From a virus, in IMG/VR virus record IMGVR_UViG_3300022602_003472, positions 1-64,000 of that record: 64,000 nucleotides of DNA; one strand, given 5' to 3'. The translations under genes and the position numbers were made by a program. Every line of letters starts with the position of its first letter. The first letter of the stretch is position 1. Under the pieces are notes generated by a model. It was not told the DNA's origin and made no database searches. It saw only the letters and a list, made by a program, of their open reading frames with translations. This document shows positions 25,358 through 33,590 of this stretch, piece after piece.

Positions 25358-25386
25358 TTGCAGCATCGTGACATGACAATTATAAT
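25358..25386 (+). promoter_or_regulatory. Host-type promoter upstream of 25417
   Basis: A perfect TATAAT at 25381-25386 stands 17 bases after the weak -35 TTGCAG at 25358-25363. Confidence 0.5.
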
Positions 25387-25416
25387 ACCATTAAGATCCC
25401 ACATTAAGAGACTGCC

Positions 25417-25908
25417 ATGAATGTTCTAGAGTTTAAGCATAAAGTATCAGATGATCTCCTACATAAACTGCGCCTGGCTGTCATGTCTGTCAGCTTTGAA
25501 TCATATGTGACAGCTAAGGGTAATAGAGTATGGTTAGAATGGGCTGATGCTAGTGCTGTTGATGCCAGCGAACTGCTTGCACTGGTTCCATTCAAACCTA
25601 ATAGGCAAGGGTTCACACGTTTTGCAGCCAACGGATTCATCAACGTCCATGTTGACGATAAGCTTAATCGATCTAGCTGTCTGAGCGTAGCACTGCTGCC
25701 TGAATTAGAAAATTTTGCGCCAGTGAATTACCATGATAGCTTAGATCTCGATGCTCGCATTACCGAGACTTATCATTACAAGCGTCATCCGATCATATTA
25801 AACACAAAAAATCCTCACTCGATGGTCAACAACGACCACGACAGATATATGCTACAGATTCAGTACGCTGAAGACATCTCAGAATTTGTGAAATACGCTA
25901 GATCATAA
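25417..25908 (+). CDS. Small 2-oxoglutarate oxygenase-like protein
   Basis: 163 residues. H78-x-D80 in NVHVDD, H134 in NPHSMV and R143 in DRYMLQIQY follow the oxygenase order. It is the shortest of the seven and consists of little more than the jelly-roll core. It has its own promoter and converges on the kinase-like gene with a 6-base overlap. Confidence 0.68.
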   Translation: MNVLEFKHKVSDDLLHKLRLAVMSVSFESYVTAKGNRVWLEWADASAVDASELLALVPFKPNRQGFTRFAANGFINVHVDDKLNRSSCLSVALLPELENFAPVNYHDSLDLDARITETYHYKRHPIILNTKNPHSMVNNDHDRYMLQIQYAEDISEFVKYARS

Positions 25909-26472
25909 CAATGGTCGCAACAGCGTCATGATATCAGGTTCTATCTTAGATAGCCATTCATTGATTGTTTTTTCTTCCCAGTGCAAGTGATTAGGTGATC
26001 GATCTACGGCATATTTGAAATCAAATGCTTTGATCTTGCCATCCTTGTGAGTGAGATTGCACATCGCATTGTTGCATTTATATAGATTGTGCTGTTTGAA
26101 TAGCTTAAACATGTCCACTAGTTGTTCCACAGCATCTGGTATCACGTGAGTTAATCGTGAAACATTATCGTAATAGTGTAACAGGTCAGGTCCAACATAT
26201 TCTTGGAGAATGTAGTACCCAAACTGATCCAGCAAAGGTCCGTGTTCGTATATCTTTATCACACAATCGTGATTTAATTGACTTGACCATTTGATCTCAT
26301 TTTGATAAAGCGCTGATATCTGATCTTGCTCTACATGCAAAGGGGCACTGCCGCGTATGGTTATCCCGTTTGGTTTGTAGAATTTCTTGCAGATGCCTCT
26401 TGCAGAATCTATCCAAACCTCTGCCATAGATCCTCTAGAACCAGAATTAGTTTGATACAATTCAAACGGCAT
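25903..26472 (-). CDS. Protein kinase-like fold, probably catalytically altered
   Basis: 189 residues. The kinase plan is visible: glycine loop GSRGSMAEVW (11-20), Lys at 29-30 (CKKFYK), a helix C Glu near 59 (NEIKW), hinge LQEYVGPDLL (89-98), catalytic loop HNLYKCNN (128-135) and DFK at 151-153 in place of DFG. The catalytic Asp of H-R-D is Leu130, so it may be a pseudokinase or a divergent small-molecule kinase. It is last in the minus-strand operon from 33522 and overlaps the gene upstream by 11 bases. Confidence 0.65.
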   Translation of the reverse strand: MPFELYQTNSGSRGSMAEVWIDSARGICKKFYKPNGITIRGSAPLHVEQDQISALYQNEIKWSSQLNHDCVIKIYEHGPLLDQFGYYILQEYVGPDLLHYYDNVSRLTHVIPDAVEQLVDMFKLFKQHNLYKCNNAMCNLTHKDGKIKAFDFKYAVDRSPNHLHWEEKTINEWLSKIEPDIMTLLRPLL

Positions 26473-27202
26473 GTAATCTATCTACTATCTCCTTTTGGTA
26501 TTCTTGTAGTATGGTACGTATGCGGTATTCTTTTTCATTTCTAAAATCAATACCCAATTTCTCTTTCAACCATACTATTATCGAATCATGGTCATTTGCT
26601 GATAGTAGCCCGCATAGATCAAATGGATCTTCACAGTCTTTGCTGTTAAATCGTTCTATGTAATGCTGCCACTCGCCGTCGTCCATCGGATAACATGCCT
26701 GGCATCGTTGCATCTGATAGTGTTTACCTGCTGCAGTGTTTGCTACAATGCTTATTCTTCTTAGATTTGTTTGAACGGCTCGTAGCCGTTCAATTGGCAA
26801 GGACCGTCGCCAAGAATGAATGCCTAGAAGAACCCGTTGTCCTTGTAGAGTATAATCTTCGTTGTCATAGAATTTCACCGCTGTAGAACCGTGTTTCCAG
26901 CGCTGCCGCAGTGCTATAAGAGCAGTTCCTACTATCTCAAAATACGCTAACCAATCGTCGACATCTGTTGGTTCACATCTATTCATAAACCAATTGGTTA
27001 ATTTTTTTGGAATCAAGATATCGTAGTCTATTTCACGAGTAATCGGGTCGTCGGTTATCGAAGTAGCTGTGAATATGTTTGGATTATCGTATGACATAGT
27101 AGCATCCGATTCTGCCCATAAGCGCATGAGCAATTGACCAGAAGAACCAGGCAAATAATCTATGAGTATCAATTGGTTATTTTCTAAGAACGGATATCGC
27201 AT
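26462..27202 (-). CDS. Hypothetical protein with a possible nucleotide-binding loop
   Basis: 246 residues. Near the N terminus, LIDYLPGSSGQLLMRLW (about residues 12-28) looks like the 5'-phosphosulfate loop of sulfotransferases or a degenerate P-loop after a strand. No matching 3' motif is clear. RCQACYP (about residues 166-172) gives two Cys. It lies in the operon between the PLP gene, 2 bases away, and the kinase-like gene. It could be a divergent sulfotransferase. I cannot be more exact. Confidence 0.6.
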   Translation of the reverse strand: MRYPFLENNQLILIDYLPGSSGQLLMRLWAESDATMSYDNPNIFTATSITDDPITREIDYDILIPKKLTNWFMNRCEPTDVDDWLAYFEIVGTALIALRQRWKHGSTAVKFYDNEDYTLQGQRVLLGIHSWRRSLPIERLRAVQTNLRRISIVANTAAGKHYQMQRCQACYPMDDGEWQHYIERFNSKDCEDPFDLCGLLSANDHDSIIVWLKEKLGIDFRNEKEYRIRTILQEYQKEIVDRLHAV

Positions 27203-27204
27203 TA

Positions 27205-27981
27205 CTACACCAATAGGTCACTGATACACATGCGATTGGTGCCGCCGCGATCAAAATATTTCCATTTATCGGAAAAATCGAGACCAAAAATTACCGTATC
27301 AGACGGCAAAAATCCAAGATCGCTGCATACTGTTAATTGTTTATCTCTATATGTTTCATACATGTAATCAGGAGACCACTTGTCCAACAACTGGTAATGA
27401 TATTCTGCGCCAGCTAAGAAATGATAGGCCCACGGCTCGTAAACCTTAGAAGGATATTCGTCATTGGTGTAGAGCATACCCGTACGCCAATTGCCTGTAC
27501 CAAACGTTTTTGATAGAGAGAAACATACGCTGTGTATGTTTTGATATGCGCTGAAATCAAAATCAATGTTTCCGCACACACCAAAAAATGCGCAATCTAC
27601 AAATATAGGTTTGTTATAGGTATTTGCTATAGCCAACTTATCGTGAGAAGATTTGCCGTCTGCTGAAAACGGATGGCTCAGCACTATTGCATCACATTGC
27701 TCAAGATCAAAAGTAGCTCTATCACCAATTATTGTCCGAGTATAACTATACTCACCGCGAAATATGCCAATCTTATGATAAAGGGCATAGGTTTGATTGA
27801 GAGCATCAGTGACACCAGACACGACGTAGCCCTGTCCGGGTAATCCAGCTACGACTTGCGTGCTGCTGTGTATCCAATCATTTAACTTAGTTTTGAAACC
27901 ATTGAAATCCTTCACGCTACCATAATTTGGATGTATAGCCTTGGCATTCCTAGAGATCGATTCTAGATCATAATTGGTCAT
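27205..27981 (-). CDS. Short PLP-dependent aminotransferase-like protein
   Basis: 258 residues from the ATG at 27981, which overlaps the stop of the radical SAM gene by four bases. A start at 28029 would extend further into that gene. Blocks: SGVTDAL (55-61), LSHPFSADG (101-109), D129 in FVDCAFFG, K158 in SLSKTFG and R166 in WRTG. The C-terminal domain is shortened. Translational coupling to the radical SAM enzyme suggests that they act in successive steps. Confidence 0.75.
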   Translation of the reverse strand: MTNYDLESISRNAKAIHPNYGSVKDFNGFKTKLNDWIHSSTQVVAGLPGQGYVVSGVTDALNQTYALYHKIGIFRGEYSYTRTIIGDRATFDLEQCDAIVLSHPFSADGKSSHDKLAIANTYNKPIFVDCAFFGVCGNIDFDFSAYQNIHSVCFSLSKTFGTGNWRTGMLYTNDEYPSKVYEPWAYHFLAGAEYHYQLLDKWSPDYMYETYRDKQLTVCSDLGFLPSDTVIFGLDFSDKWKYFDRGGTNRMCISDLLV

Positions 27982-29102
27982 TTCACCAACCGTGTTTTTG
28001 GAATCTTGCTGTCTGCAGAACTCACACATGCATCTGATATGCAGGGCATAGGTTGATCAAATAGTTTGAATCCAGTCTCTATGTAACCAAGAGGTTTATC
28101 TTGGCAGCTATAACTACGTTTGATAGCACCATCTGGTTCTCTGATAATAATACTGCGATACCCGCTTTCGCAGTCCCAACCTTTGAAATTATTGAAATTG
28201 AATGCATTGAATCTTTCAGCTTGGTCCATATACCATTTCTTACCAGTATCATCTTCAAATTCCACTTGCATAATCTGTGGCACATTTGCATCGTCGCCGT
28301 TACTAATGCTCATATTCTGCATGCTAATCGTTGGCTTAGGCCGTTCTACCTTGCTCTTTACTGCAGTGAAATCGCGTTGGGGCATCCCGTTATGCAAAGT
28401 AGCTAGCTGCTCTTTAGTGTAACCTTCTACTACTCGACTGGCTGTTGAATCGCTTTGTGGCTTAAGAGTTACATTAATTCCGCGGCTAAGGAAATATTCA
28501 GCCTCAGCATATAGAATATCAAACCATTCGGGTATCATCACAGTGTTTACTGTGACCTGGATGTCATTCTCCTGTAAAAAGACTAATTTATCTGCAAATT
28601 TCTCTGTGTGCACCTTTAGATCGCCTTGCTTTATTCCCTGTTCACGGTGCCAACTAGCTGTGACGCTCACACGGTGCAGATCTTTTGTAGCTGCTACATA
28701 TTTCTCAAACCATCGAATGCCTTGCGATATGTTGCTGGTCATATGCACGCTCTGATAATTGCAGTTAGCAGTATCTGTGCTGTAGTGCCCAAGCAGTCTA
28801 AGATAATCTGGATATACTGTGGGTTCGCCTCCGCTGAAACTAAAATGAAAACTGTTAAAACCTCGTTCTCTGCTCTGTTTCTTGATCTCATCCATTGTCA
28901 TAAGGTTAAGTTCGATAGGACGATAGTCCTTGGTATTGCTGCGTGCATATGGCCAACAATAGCTGCAGTTGTAATTGCAATATCTACCTAATAACCAGCT
29001 AACAGCAAATATGTCTCTGTAAAGCAGCGTGCGCTGACCAAATTTTACGATATGATCAAACGGTATCTGAGTGAAATCATAGCTGCTCCATGCTTCATTC
29101 AT
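27978..29102 (-). CDS. Radical SAM enzyme with C-terminal Cys motif
   Basis: 374 residues from the ATG at 29102. The ATG at 29129 would lengthen the overlap with the dehydrogenase gene. The cluster motif CNYNCSYC is at 42-49 and FSGGEP at 89-94. The C-terminal third has GWDCESGY, a YSCQDKP segment and CISDAC, enough cysteines for a SPASM or twitch-type auxiliary cluster. Such enzymes usually modify peptides or small molecules. It lies in the operon between the dehydrogenase and the PLP protein and overlaps both. Confidence 0.88.
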   Translation of the reverse strand: MNEAWSSYDFTQIPFDHIVKFGQRTLLYRDIFAVSWLLGRYCNYNCSYCWPYARSNTKDYRPIELNLMTMDEIKKQSRERGFNSFHFSFSGGEPTVYPDYLRLLGHYSTDTANCNYQSVHMTSNISQGIRWFEKYVAATKDLHRVSVTASWHREQGIKQGDLKVHTEKFADKLVFLQENDIQVTVNTVMIPEWFDILYAEAEYFLSRGINVTLKPQSDSTASRVVEGYTKEQLATLHNGMPQRDFTAVKSKVERPKPTISMQNMSISNGDDANVPQIMQVEFEDDTGKKWYMDQAERFNAFNFNNFKGWDCESGYRSIIIREPDGAIKRSYSCQDKPLGYIETGFKLFDQPMPCISDACVSSADSKIPKTRLVK

Positions 29103-29664
29103 ACCAAGTTTCCATTTGCATGGGATCAATGCTTAACTCGTTTAATGCTATTCCAGTTGGTATTTCAGTTAACCATTTTATAAAATTAGCAGCTGTATCC
29201 ACTGACATGCATTTCCTATCTGTGTGTTTATGTTGATTGTTGTCCAAAGTTCCTAGGCTTATCAGTGTTACATGAGGACCTCCGCTCCATACACTCATCA
29301 TCGACAATCCAGTGCAGTAATTGCGCAGAGCTTTCTTTTCCTGTTGGTACATCCAATCTCTGGCTCCAGTGGCACGATCGGTGGTGCTGCCAATGCAAAT
29401 GATGCGCAAGTCATGTTTGTCTTGTTTTGCTTTTTTATAGATTTTTTCAAGTATCAGCGTCTGATGAAATTTCCACAGTGCGCTGTTGTTTATAAAAATA
29501 TCATGTGCTGCAGACAATGAAACTAGCTTTTCTTGGTCAGTGTCTACTGTGAGATCGTATCCCGTGGATCTGCTTACAAAGGTAGCAGACGGCCAGATGT
29601 TTGCCAAAGCTGCCGCTAAACCTTTTTCACTATTACCAGTGATGAGAACTTTTTTATCCAACAT
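29095..29664 (-). CDS. Compact short-chain dehydrogenase
   Basis: 189 residues from the ATG at 29664 (29676 and 29703 are also in frame but overlap more of the upstream gene). The nucleotide loop is ITGNSEKGLA (8-17). INNSA (about 58-62) stands for NNAG, and the catalytic triad is S93 (IGSTTD), Y106 and K110 (YQQEK). The lid is short, as in the protein at 20425. It overlaps the radical SAM genes on both sides. Confidence 0.75.
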   Translation of the reverse strand: MLDKKVLITGNSEKGLAAALANIWPSATFVSRSTGYDLTVDTDQEKLVSLSAAHDIFINNSALWKFHQTLILEKIYKKAKQDKHDLRIICIGSTTDRATGARDWMYQQEKKALRNYCTGLSMMSVWSGGPHVTLISLGTLDNNQHKHTDRKCMSVDTAANFIKWLTEIPTGIALNELSIDPMQMETWYE

Positions 29665-30919
29665 GTTTGTGTGCATTTTCTGCATCCCAGGCATGAACCA
29701 CATTTCTTAAGGTCAATCCTTCCCCGTCATCAACTTTCATTTGCATCATAACCGGAGCAATATCACGAGTATGTTTGTGAAATATACCAAGCGATACATC
29801 GTCGCGCCTGGCTTTTGGCACACATTGTCCGCAACCGCAATGTGTCTTTGGGCAACGAATTAACGGAATCGATCCTGTCTGTTTGATAGTTGTCTCTAAC
29901 TGATCGCAGTATTTGTCTAATTCACTGACTCGACATATGGGTTTGACTTCTCCGTTCAAATCAACTTGACAGGTTTGATGATGCCAAACTTGGTCAATCT
30001 CTTGATGTATGTATAAGAAATACCAATTGATCATGCAATTCCAACCTTGGAAATTGTTATTGGTAAGGAATTTGGCATCGTCCCAATTACCAATTTCATC
30101 CATTAACGACATACGACGCCCACCGCAGCAAGGTCGACCAATGCTTTGTCCAACCAGATTCTTTGGTTGTTGTGGAGTATTAGATTGAGCAATTTGTTGT
30201 GTAGATACTGTGTCAGTTTCCTTATCCTCGCGCAACACATGTGAGTTTTTTAGATTCCAAAATTGCTTGAGCCAATCCATCTGCCAATCTGAATAGAGAT
30301 GCACAGTCTTGTCTCTCAATCCCAGCTTGATAGTTCCTTCGTCTCCTATGACACGCGGTGTATATGATATACCAACATCATCAAACCATTGGCATAGATC
30401 GATGCATTCTTTGAAATATTCATCATCTTGATGAAACATGACATTTACTTTGAACTTATACTTGCGCTCGTGCATAATTTTCATGTTTAATCTTACTCGA
30501 GCCTTCTGCTCAGCAGTGCTTTCACAATGATAGCTGATTGTAGAAAAAGTAGTGTTGTTCATGACCTGTTCCAATCTGCGTTCACTGTAGAAACCATTGG
30601 TTGTCACGGTCCTATGCATGCTGGGATGTTTTTCGCTCAGATATTCGAGAAAGGGGAAGAAATCTGGATTTACAGTTGGTTCGCCTCCGGTAAAACTGCA
30701 GGATATCTTGAAAGGTTTTGATCTGTATCTGTTATAAATCTCGCCATATCTAGCCACGCTATCAGCTGTGCGCACCAATTCATCAAAACGTGCAGTGGGA
30801 CTCCAATTGTTTCTTCGGTGCGGCGGGCAGTAAGAACACGTATATGTGCATCTGCGGCCAAGGTCCCAGATCACTAAGAGACTATCAGTTTCGTTATCAT
30901 CAACAGCACAGAAACTCAT
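29654..30919 (-). CDS. Radical SAM enzyme with Cys-rich C terminus
   Basis: 421 residues. CTYTCSYC is at 24-31 and FTGGEP at 76-81. A long C-terminal region carries several Cys (PCCGG near 262-266, a CQV, a CR, then CPKTHCGCGQC near 374-384), which fits SPASM-type auxiliary clusters. It is the third gene of the operon beginning at 33522. Substrate unknown. Confidence 0.87.
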   Translation of the reverse strand: MSFCAVDDNETDSLLVIWDLGRRCTYTCSYCPPHRRNNWSPTARFDELVRTADSVARYGEIYNRYRSKPFKISCSFTGGEPTVNPDFFPFLEYLSEKHPSMHRTVTTNGFYSERRLEQVMNNTTFSTISYHCESTAEQKARVRLNMKIMHERKYKFKVNVMFHQDDEYFKECIDLCQWFDDVGISYTPRVIGDEGTIKLGLRDKTVHLYSDWQMDWLKQFWNLKNSHVLREDKETDTVSTQQIAQSNTPQQPKNLVGQSIGRPCCGGRRMSLMDEIGNWDDAKFLTNNNFQGWNCMINWYFLYIHQEIDQVWHHQTCQVDLNGEVKPICRVSELDKYCDQLETTIKQTGSIPLIRCPKTHCGCGQCVPKARRDDVSLGIFHKHTRDIAPVMMQMKVDDGEGLTLRNVVHAWDAENAHKHVG

Positions 30920-30932
30920 ATCACAATCCTTT

Positions 30933-32246
30933 TCATAGCATCCACGGTTGTAGATCTGGAAATACGTCTAACACATTTTGACCGCGTATCTTGTCAAGGT
31001 TGTCTGTAGATTTTTTAAAGGCTGACCAATCTTTTCTATATGTATGAGAATAATTCATGTAACCGCAAACACTATTTCTAATATCATCAGCACTTTTTAT
31101 CACGATATCGCTGTAACCTTCCAGTTTTACCCAGTCAACAAATTGATCAAACTTGTGCATGACAATGTTTTTAACCATCTTAGGTAACACTCTGATGTTT
31201 AATTCAGACGGCATATGAGCCATATGGTAGCTTATGATTGGTTGCGTTGTGGAATTATTGAATTTTTTCAATCCACTCTTTTCAAGCTTCCACTGCATGA
31301 AATCGGGCATGTGCAACACGTTATATGCTGTGACGGTAAAGGCAAACCATGCTCTGATATTATCAGATGCTGCATCAACTTTCTGTATGTTACGCCATAC
31401 TTTTTCCCAATTAGCTGGGTGTCTTTGATATTCAAAAACCTTACCATATCCATCAATGCTAGCGCCAACTTCTATGTTTTTAAAATGCGTCCAAAGATCC
31501 AATACCCTGGGAGATATGCTGGTCATGTTGGTGTTATATTCCACAGTCATAGACGCTGCAGCACCGTTATCAATACAACGCTGTAAAAATTCATAGTGCC
31601 GTGCTATCAATAGCGGCTCGCCCCCTGCCATATAAACATGCTGCACGTTATGTGCATTTGTTTCTATTTGCTCCCAGAATGAATCGTTGTTATGCCATCC
31701 ATAGCTGTGGCTGATTAATTTACCTTGTTGCCTATGTATATGTTCTCGGCCGTGAGTATCGTTAAACCAGTTTCTGTTTGCTAGTTTTATGTAATCTTCA
31801 TACCACCCAGTGCTGTCTTGAGGTCCGCACATGCGGCAAGCCAGATTACACAGATTGCCAAAACGCAAATCATAATAGGTAACCGGAAGAGCATCAACAT
31901 CAATGCTCCCGTCAATGGCCGTGTGATCTATCACATCACCACGACGTAATTTCCACCTATCTTGTTCGTAGAGCCTGCGGCTTACCATACCCGATTGCTC
32001 TTCCGACTTACATCTACCACATTCGCTGCTCCATATACCATCTAACATGTTGCGTCTCACTGATCGCATGAGATCACTGTTTCTAGATACAGACATATCA
32101 TCACGAGCGGCGTTATACGGAGTTCCGTCTGGCTTTCTAAGCACACCTTTGTCTTTGGTAATATTGGCTTGACAGCACACACGAAGATCGCCATTGCTGC
32201 GAACTGCTTGGAAATTCCAAGGTATTGGGCACCATGTATCAGACAT
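30933..32246 (-). CDS. Radical SAM/twitch-type enzyme
   Basis: 437 residues from the ATG at 32246, overlapping the upstream gene by 8 bases (the frame extends to 32285). The N-terminal block WCPIPWNFQAV with GDLRVCC (5-25) and a CGRC pair (76-79) suggests an N-terminal auxiliary cluster. The core motif CNLACRMC is at 133-140, followed by a GGEP motif. It is a clear paralogue of the protein encoded just upstream (32239-33522). Confidence 0.87.
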   Translation of the reverse strand: MSDTWCPIPWNFQAVRSNGDLRVCCQANITKDKGVLRKPDGTPYNAARDDMSVSRNSDLMRSVRRNMLDGIWSSECGRCKSEEQSGMVSRRLYEQDRWKLRRGDVIDHTAIDGSIDVDALPVTYYDLRFGNLCNLACRMCGPQDSTGWYEDYIKLANRNWFNDTHGREHIHRQQGKLISHSYGWHNNDSFWEQIETNAHNVQHVYMAGGEPLLIARHYEFLQRCIDNGAAASMTVEYNTNMTSISPRVLDLWTHFKNIEVGASIDGYGKVFEYQRHPANWEKVWRNIQKVDAASDNIRAWFAFTVTAYNVLHMPDFMQWKLEKSGLKKFNNSTTQPIISYHMAHMPSELNIRVLPKMVKNIVMHKFDQFVDWVKLEGYSDIVIKSADDIRNSVCGYMNYSHTYRKDWSAFKKSTDNLDKIRGQNVLDVFPDLQPWML

Positions 32247-33522
32247 TATATCTATCTCGCCAGTCATTGACTGCAATAGCAGCATGCGGAAATATAGAAT
32301 CCCAATCTTGTTGCTGATTGTCTTTGAAACGCTGCCAGACCATCACCAATCGCTGCCTGTGTTCAGCTGCATCGTCGTCTGGCATGCGATACCTATGATA
32401 TAATTTCTCGTAATGATCTAACTTCTTGTTGAGTTTAGAACTGATAGATCCAACAGATATGCTGGACCGTGCAGACTTTAAGATGTTGTCTATGTGCTGT
32501 GGTTCAAGAATGTTGATATTGAAATACACAGGGTTATAAACCATGTGGCTGAAATGCTCGTTGATCTTCTTGAACCGTTGATCGGCTGCCCATTGCAATA
32601 ATGCCCCGTAATGCTCCAAAGAAAGCACGCTAATAGTAGTCGATATAAACACCGATATGTGATCATCGCTTTGGTCTAACATTCGTATGTTGTCTGATAC
32701 TGTTTCCCAGTTGCTTAGATATCGTATGGCATCATTGGCAGGACCCAATGCATCAATGCTGGCACAGATACGTATCTTTTTGAATTGTTTCCACAGAGTA
32801 AACAAATCAGGTGGGAAGAAAGTGAGGTTAACACTGTATTCCAGTTCCATGTTTCTGCTGTAGCCAGATGATATCAGAGATTCCAGTAGATATCTGTGAT
32901 GCTTGATCAACAAGGGTTCTCCGCCGCCAAAATTAATCTTCAGCAAACCGTTTGATGATCTTATCAAGGCATCAATGTTGTTCTTGTCTTTGGACCAACC
33001 AAACGCACTACTGGAATTTCCAAGATCATATACCTTGTCATCGACCACGAAATAATCCAAACCAGTTATCTCTTGGTGAGCATCATACCATTTTGATGCT
33101 TCGCCGGGGAAACACATTACACAGCGCAGATTACACTGATTGCCTATTCGCAAATCAAAATCTTGGAATTTAAGACCAGTAACAGAACCATCTGGTGCTG
33201 TGGATTCCAATGCCATTGCTTTGGTAAAACTGTGCAAGTGTCGTTCCGTTTCCCATTGGTCTCGGCTGTTGGATCCCACAGACGATTCCTGTTCGCATCG
33301 CCTGCACTGTATAGGCCAATCTCCATCTAGCATCTTACGGCGCACATCCTTGAGAGTGTCGCAGTTTAACACATCTTCGCGATCCAAATCAGTGATGTTT
33401 AATATGTGTTGATTGTTATACAACAGCGTGTTGCCCTGGCCAGCACTTTGGCTATGGCTACACATGCGGAGGTCGCCATTATTTTTAACGCCCAAGTGCG
33501 TCCAAGGTAAAGGGCACCACAT
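32239..33522 (-). CDS. Radical SAM/twitch-type enzyme, first gene of the operon
   Basis: 427 residues. WCPLPWTHLGV and GDLRMC (2-21), CRRC (73-76), the core motif CNLRCVMC at 130-137 and GGGEP mirror its downstream paralogue. Tandem duplication followed by divergence is likely, so the two may act as a pair or on related substrates. A promoter lies at 33554-33582. Confidence 0.87.
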   Translation of the reverse strand: MWCPLPWTHLGVKNNGDLRMCSHSQSAGQGNTLLYNNQHILNITDLDREDVLNCDTLKDVRRKMLDGDWPIQCRRCEQESSVGSNSRDQWETERHLHSFTKAMALESTAPDGSVTGLKFQDFDLRIGNQCNLRCVMCFPGEASKWYDAHQEITGLDYFVVDDKVYDLGNSSSAFGWSKDKNNIDALIRSSNGLLKINFGGGEPLLIKHHRYLLESLISSGYSRNMELEYSVNLTFFPPDLFTLWKQFKKIRICASIDALGPANDAIRYLSNWETVSDNIRMLDQSDDHISVFISTTISVLSLEHYGALLQWAADQRFKKINEHFSHMVYNPVYFNINILEPQHIDNILKSARSSISVGSISSKLNKKLDHYEKLYHRYRMPDDDAAEHRQRLVMVWQRFKDNQQQDWDSIFPHAAIAVNDWRDRYNV

Positions 33523-33553
33523 TATTTGAAATCCAGAGATATATCCATGCTAA

Positions 33554-33582
33554 TTTATAATATATCCTATCACGCAAGTAAA
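33554..33582 (-). promoter_or_regulatory. Host-type promoter of the radical SAM operon
   Basis: Minus-strand TTTACT (33582-33577), 17 bases, TATAAA (33559-33554). It would drive the run from 33522 to 25903. The divergent gene at 33591 has no clear promoter of its own here. Confidence 0.5.
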
Positions 33583-33590
33583 CTTGTAAC

